The notes beneath the pieces are model-generated. The model worked only from the letters and a program-made list of their open reading frames with translations, did no database searches and was not told the DNA's origin. The position numbers were made by a program, and so were the translations under genes. This document shows, one piece after another, positions 62,336-64,000 of a stretch of DNA of 64,000 bases (its first letter is position 1; each line of letters opens with the position of its first letter). Source of the DNA: Pantoea sp. RIT-PI-b (GTDB lineage: Bacteria > Pseudomonadota > Gammaproteobacteria > Enterobacterales > Enterobacteriaceae); contig NZ_LGIS01000026.1 in NCBI RefSeq assembly GCF_001187905.1, positions 186,001 to 250,000 of the forward strand. The letters run 5' to 3'.

Positions 62336-64000
62336 TTACTTCTTCTTGCGCGCTTCCAGCGCGTATTCCACGCCATTGATGCGTACTTTCACCAACTCGG
62401 GCGTTTCGTTGTACTCCGCCGCGTTGGCTTTGGCGGCGCGCAGCAGCAATTCGCCGTTGTTGTTGTAACCGAAACCGACGCTTTTATTGCCGGTCCAGTG
62501 CTGCTCAAATACCACCGGTGTTTTGACCGCTTCATCCAGCTCGGCGGCTTTTTCCTCCGCGCATTTGGTAAACACTTTACGATAGAGGAAATGCACGCCA
62601 GCGCGATGGCGATCCTCACTGTTGGTATCGAGCAGGACTTTGGTAAAGCCGCTATACACCGCCACTTTGACGTAGATACGACACTCGCCGGTTTTGATCT
62701 GCTCAATATGGACTTTGGTAATCGGGCAGGAACCTTCGCTATACCAGCTGCAGGCAATCTGGCTATTCAGCATCTGGAAATAGATGTGGCCAACACCTTC
62801 GGCGGTACGATCGCTGAAATCAACCTGAGTGCCGGACATGCTGTTGTATTGCGCATTGCCAATTACGCGCATATGCGCCTGCTGCGACTGCTTCAGCTGA
62901 ATTTCGCCAACGCACCACCAGGCTTCTTTCGCACTACGGTTATCCATCGCATGCTGCGACGTGACGTAATCATAATTCAGCGAGCCGTTGATAATGGTGC
63001 CGCTACTATCAATCTCAATCGAACCGCGCTCATATTCCGACAGCCATTCGCTGTCGGTGGGAGGCGGCGTGAAATCAAAGCCGTGGCTGCCCTGAATATT
63101 CTTTTGCAAAGTGATAGTGCGGCAATAGGCCATATTCAGCGGAGAGTCGCAGGCTTCGATATTCATCGCCTCAATAATCCACTGGCCATTAGAGAGATCG
63201 CCGGGATCGCTGGAGTGTTCAATCCAGCCATTGCGAATCAGCGATTGGGTGCAGCGCGGTGCATAGATCGCCGGATGCGCGCTGTTGCGCTGAATATTAA
63301 AGTTGGAGAGTTCGATAGCGGTAGAGTGATCCCATTTGCCGTTGGGATTATCCGACCAATAGGCATGAATCAGTGAGTTCTGACAATTGCGCGCATACCA
63401 TTGGTCGATTTTGCAATCGAGTGTGTCGAGCAGATCCAATCCGCGGCCGCCTAAATAACGGAACTCCATGCTGCTGACGCGCAGGAACTGACCGGCTTCA
63501 ATAATATTTTTAAAGAAGCCTTTGCTATTGGCCGGCAGCGAATTTTGCAGGCTTTCGCCTTCGACGACAAAGCCGGAGATTTCAACATAGCGCGCTTTTA
63601 CCGAGAACATCACTTCGTTATCTTTGCGATCCGAAAGCAGTGTTGTTGTGGGAAAATAGCCGAAGTTGACTGGCGCTCCCGAAAGTTTAAAGCGGTTAAC
63701 TTCCTTCGCGGCAATATCAAATTTTGAGATAAAGAATCTGCCGGCGGTAAAACGAATGCCGGTAGCGGGATAATTCTTCTGTGACCAGTTAAACATGCGC
63801 GTTACGGCTTCAAGGCAATCGGTTTTGCCATCCGCCACCGCGCCAAAATCCAATACCGTGACGCTGTTATAGTCAAAAACCACTCGTTTCCAGCGCGCGC
63901 CTTTGGCGGTCACAATATTCAACCCATAATCTTCAGGCGTGGTTTTATCGGTAATGTCGTAAACGAATAGACCGCCGCCCATCGCCGTACCGGTGGTGTA
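62336..64000 (-). CDS. right-handed beta-helix polysaccharide depolymerase-like protein (AmsF/WceF or tailspike type), 5' end outside window
   Basis: At least 554 residues are visible, and the reading frame stays open to the window edge, so the N-terminus is missing. The segment TTGTAMGGGLFVYD followed by WKRVVFDYNSVTVLDFGAVA is the junction between a tailspike-like head region and the beta-helix (pectate-lyase-like) start. Repeated short strands follow, as in parallel beta-helix enzymes. Such proteins cleave acidic exopolysaccharides, either as phage tailspikes or as host enzymes of the amylovoran/stewartan systems. No phage genes are seen in the window, so a host EPS enzyme is the better guess. 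Catalytic residues cannot be named from sequence alone. Confidence 0.7.
   Translation of the reverse strand, partial: YTTGTAMGGGLFVYDITDKTTPEDYGLNIVTAKGARWKRVVFDYNSVTVLDFGAVADGKTDCLEAVTRMFNWSQKNYPATGIRFTAGRFFISKFDIAAKEVNRFKLSGAPVNFGYFPTTTLLSDRKDNEVMFSVKARYVEISGFVVEGESLQNSLPANSKGFFKNIIEAGQFLRVSSMEFRYLGGRGLDLLDTLDCKIDQWYARNCQNSLIHAYWSDNPNGKWDHSTAIELSNFNIQRNSAHPAIYAPRCTQSLIRNGWIEHSSDPGDLSNGQWIIEAMNIEACDSPLNMAYCRTITLQKNIQGSHGFDFTPPPTDSEWLSEYERGSIEIDSSGTIINGSLNYDYVTSQHAMDNRSAKEAWWCVGEIQLKQSQQAHMRVIGNAQYNSMSGTQVDFSDRTAEGVGHIYFQMLNSQIACSWYSEGSCPITKVHIEQIKTGECRIYVKVAVYSGFTKVLLDTNSEDRHRAGVHFLYRKVFTKCAEEKAAELDEAVKTPVVFEQHWTGNKSVGFGYNNNGELLLRAAKANAAEYNETPELVKVRINGVEYALEARKKK

Noticed and set aside
62303..63376. 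Long plus-strand open frame (357 codons) opposite the depolymerase-like gene
   Set aside because: It covers only part of the opposite gene, lacks recognisable motifs, and the minus-strand frame has clear tailspike-like features.

Overview
The window reads as a chromosomal segment of a gammaproteobacterium of the order Enterobacterales, most likely Pantoea or a close relative in the Erwiniaceae. Three things suggest this. The right half keeps genes that lie in the same neighbourhood in E. coli (amn, a yeeO-like MATE pump, an asparagine tRNA, mtfA, yedJ, dcm). An exopolysaccharide-depolymerase-like gene of the AmsF/WceF kind sits at the right edge. Intergenic spaces carry a dense family of short palindromic (REP) repeats. 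Most of the DNA looks GC-rich; the stretch around 53.8-55.6 kb is visibly AT-rich. Genus assignment is inference.

Layout. (1) 0.1-12.4 kb: a plus-strand catabolic cluster of unknown substrate: aldehyde dehydrogenase, HAD hydrolase, FAD amine-oxidase-like enzyme, a dipeptide-type ABC transporter, a double GNAT protein, a GhrA-like reductase and a GabT-like aminotransferase, with a sigma-54-type promoter in front. An Lrp-family regulator follows (12.5 kb). (2) 13.2-18.7 kb: GNAT protein, hydantoinase/oxoprolinase A and B subunits, and a short-chain dehydrogenase. (3) 18.7-19.4 kb: a REP-associated tyrosine transposase bracketed by two nearly identical 82-bp REP pairs. (4) 19.4-21.6 kb: a GGDEF/EAL membrane protein. 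(5) 21.8-32.7 kb: a full carbon-phosphorus lyase locus phnFGHIJKLMN-phnCDE1E2 with tandem Pho boxes before phnF and again before phnC, and no phnO or phnP. (6) 32.7-42.5 kb: a ribose-type sugar ABC transporter with a D-lyxose-isomerase-like enzyme, a class II aldolase and a PfkB kinase. It is bracketed on the opposite strand by a hybrid sensor kinase and an OmpR-type response regulator.

(7) 42.5-46.4 kb: a purine permease behind a PurR operator, a small coiled-coil membrane protein and AMP nucleosidase. (8) 46.8-51.9 kb: a LivJHMGF-type branched-chain amino-acid transporter. (9) 52-53.8 kb: a MATE pump and a 55-residue protein. (10) 53.8-55.4 kb: an AT-rich two-gene unit encoding a TIR-like (DUF1863) protein and a two-TM Macro-domain protein, which matches a type II Thoeris antiphage system, next to tRNA-Asn. 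(11) 55.8-64 kb: mtfA, an ASCH-like orphan, yedJ, a small ribbon-helix-helix protein, a chemoreceptor, dcm, and the 3' part of a beta-helix polysaccharide depolymerase cut by the window edge.

The strongest leads are the Thoeris-like pair at the tRNA, the transposase with its covarying REP palindromes, the double Pho-box arrangement of the phn locus, and the sugar operon bracketed by two-component genes.
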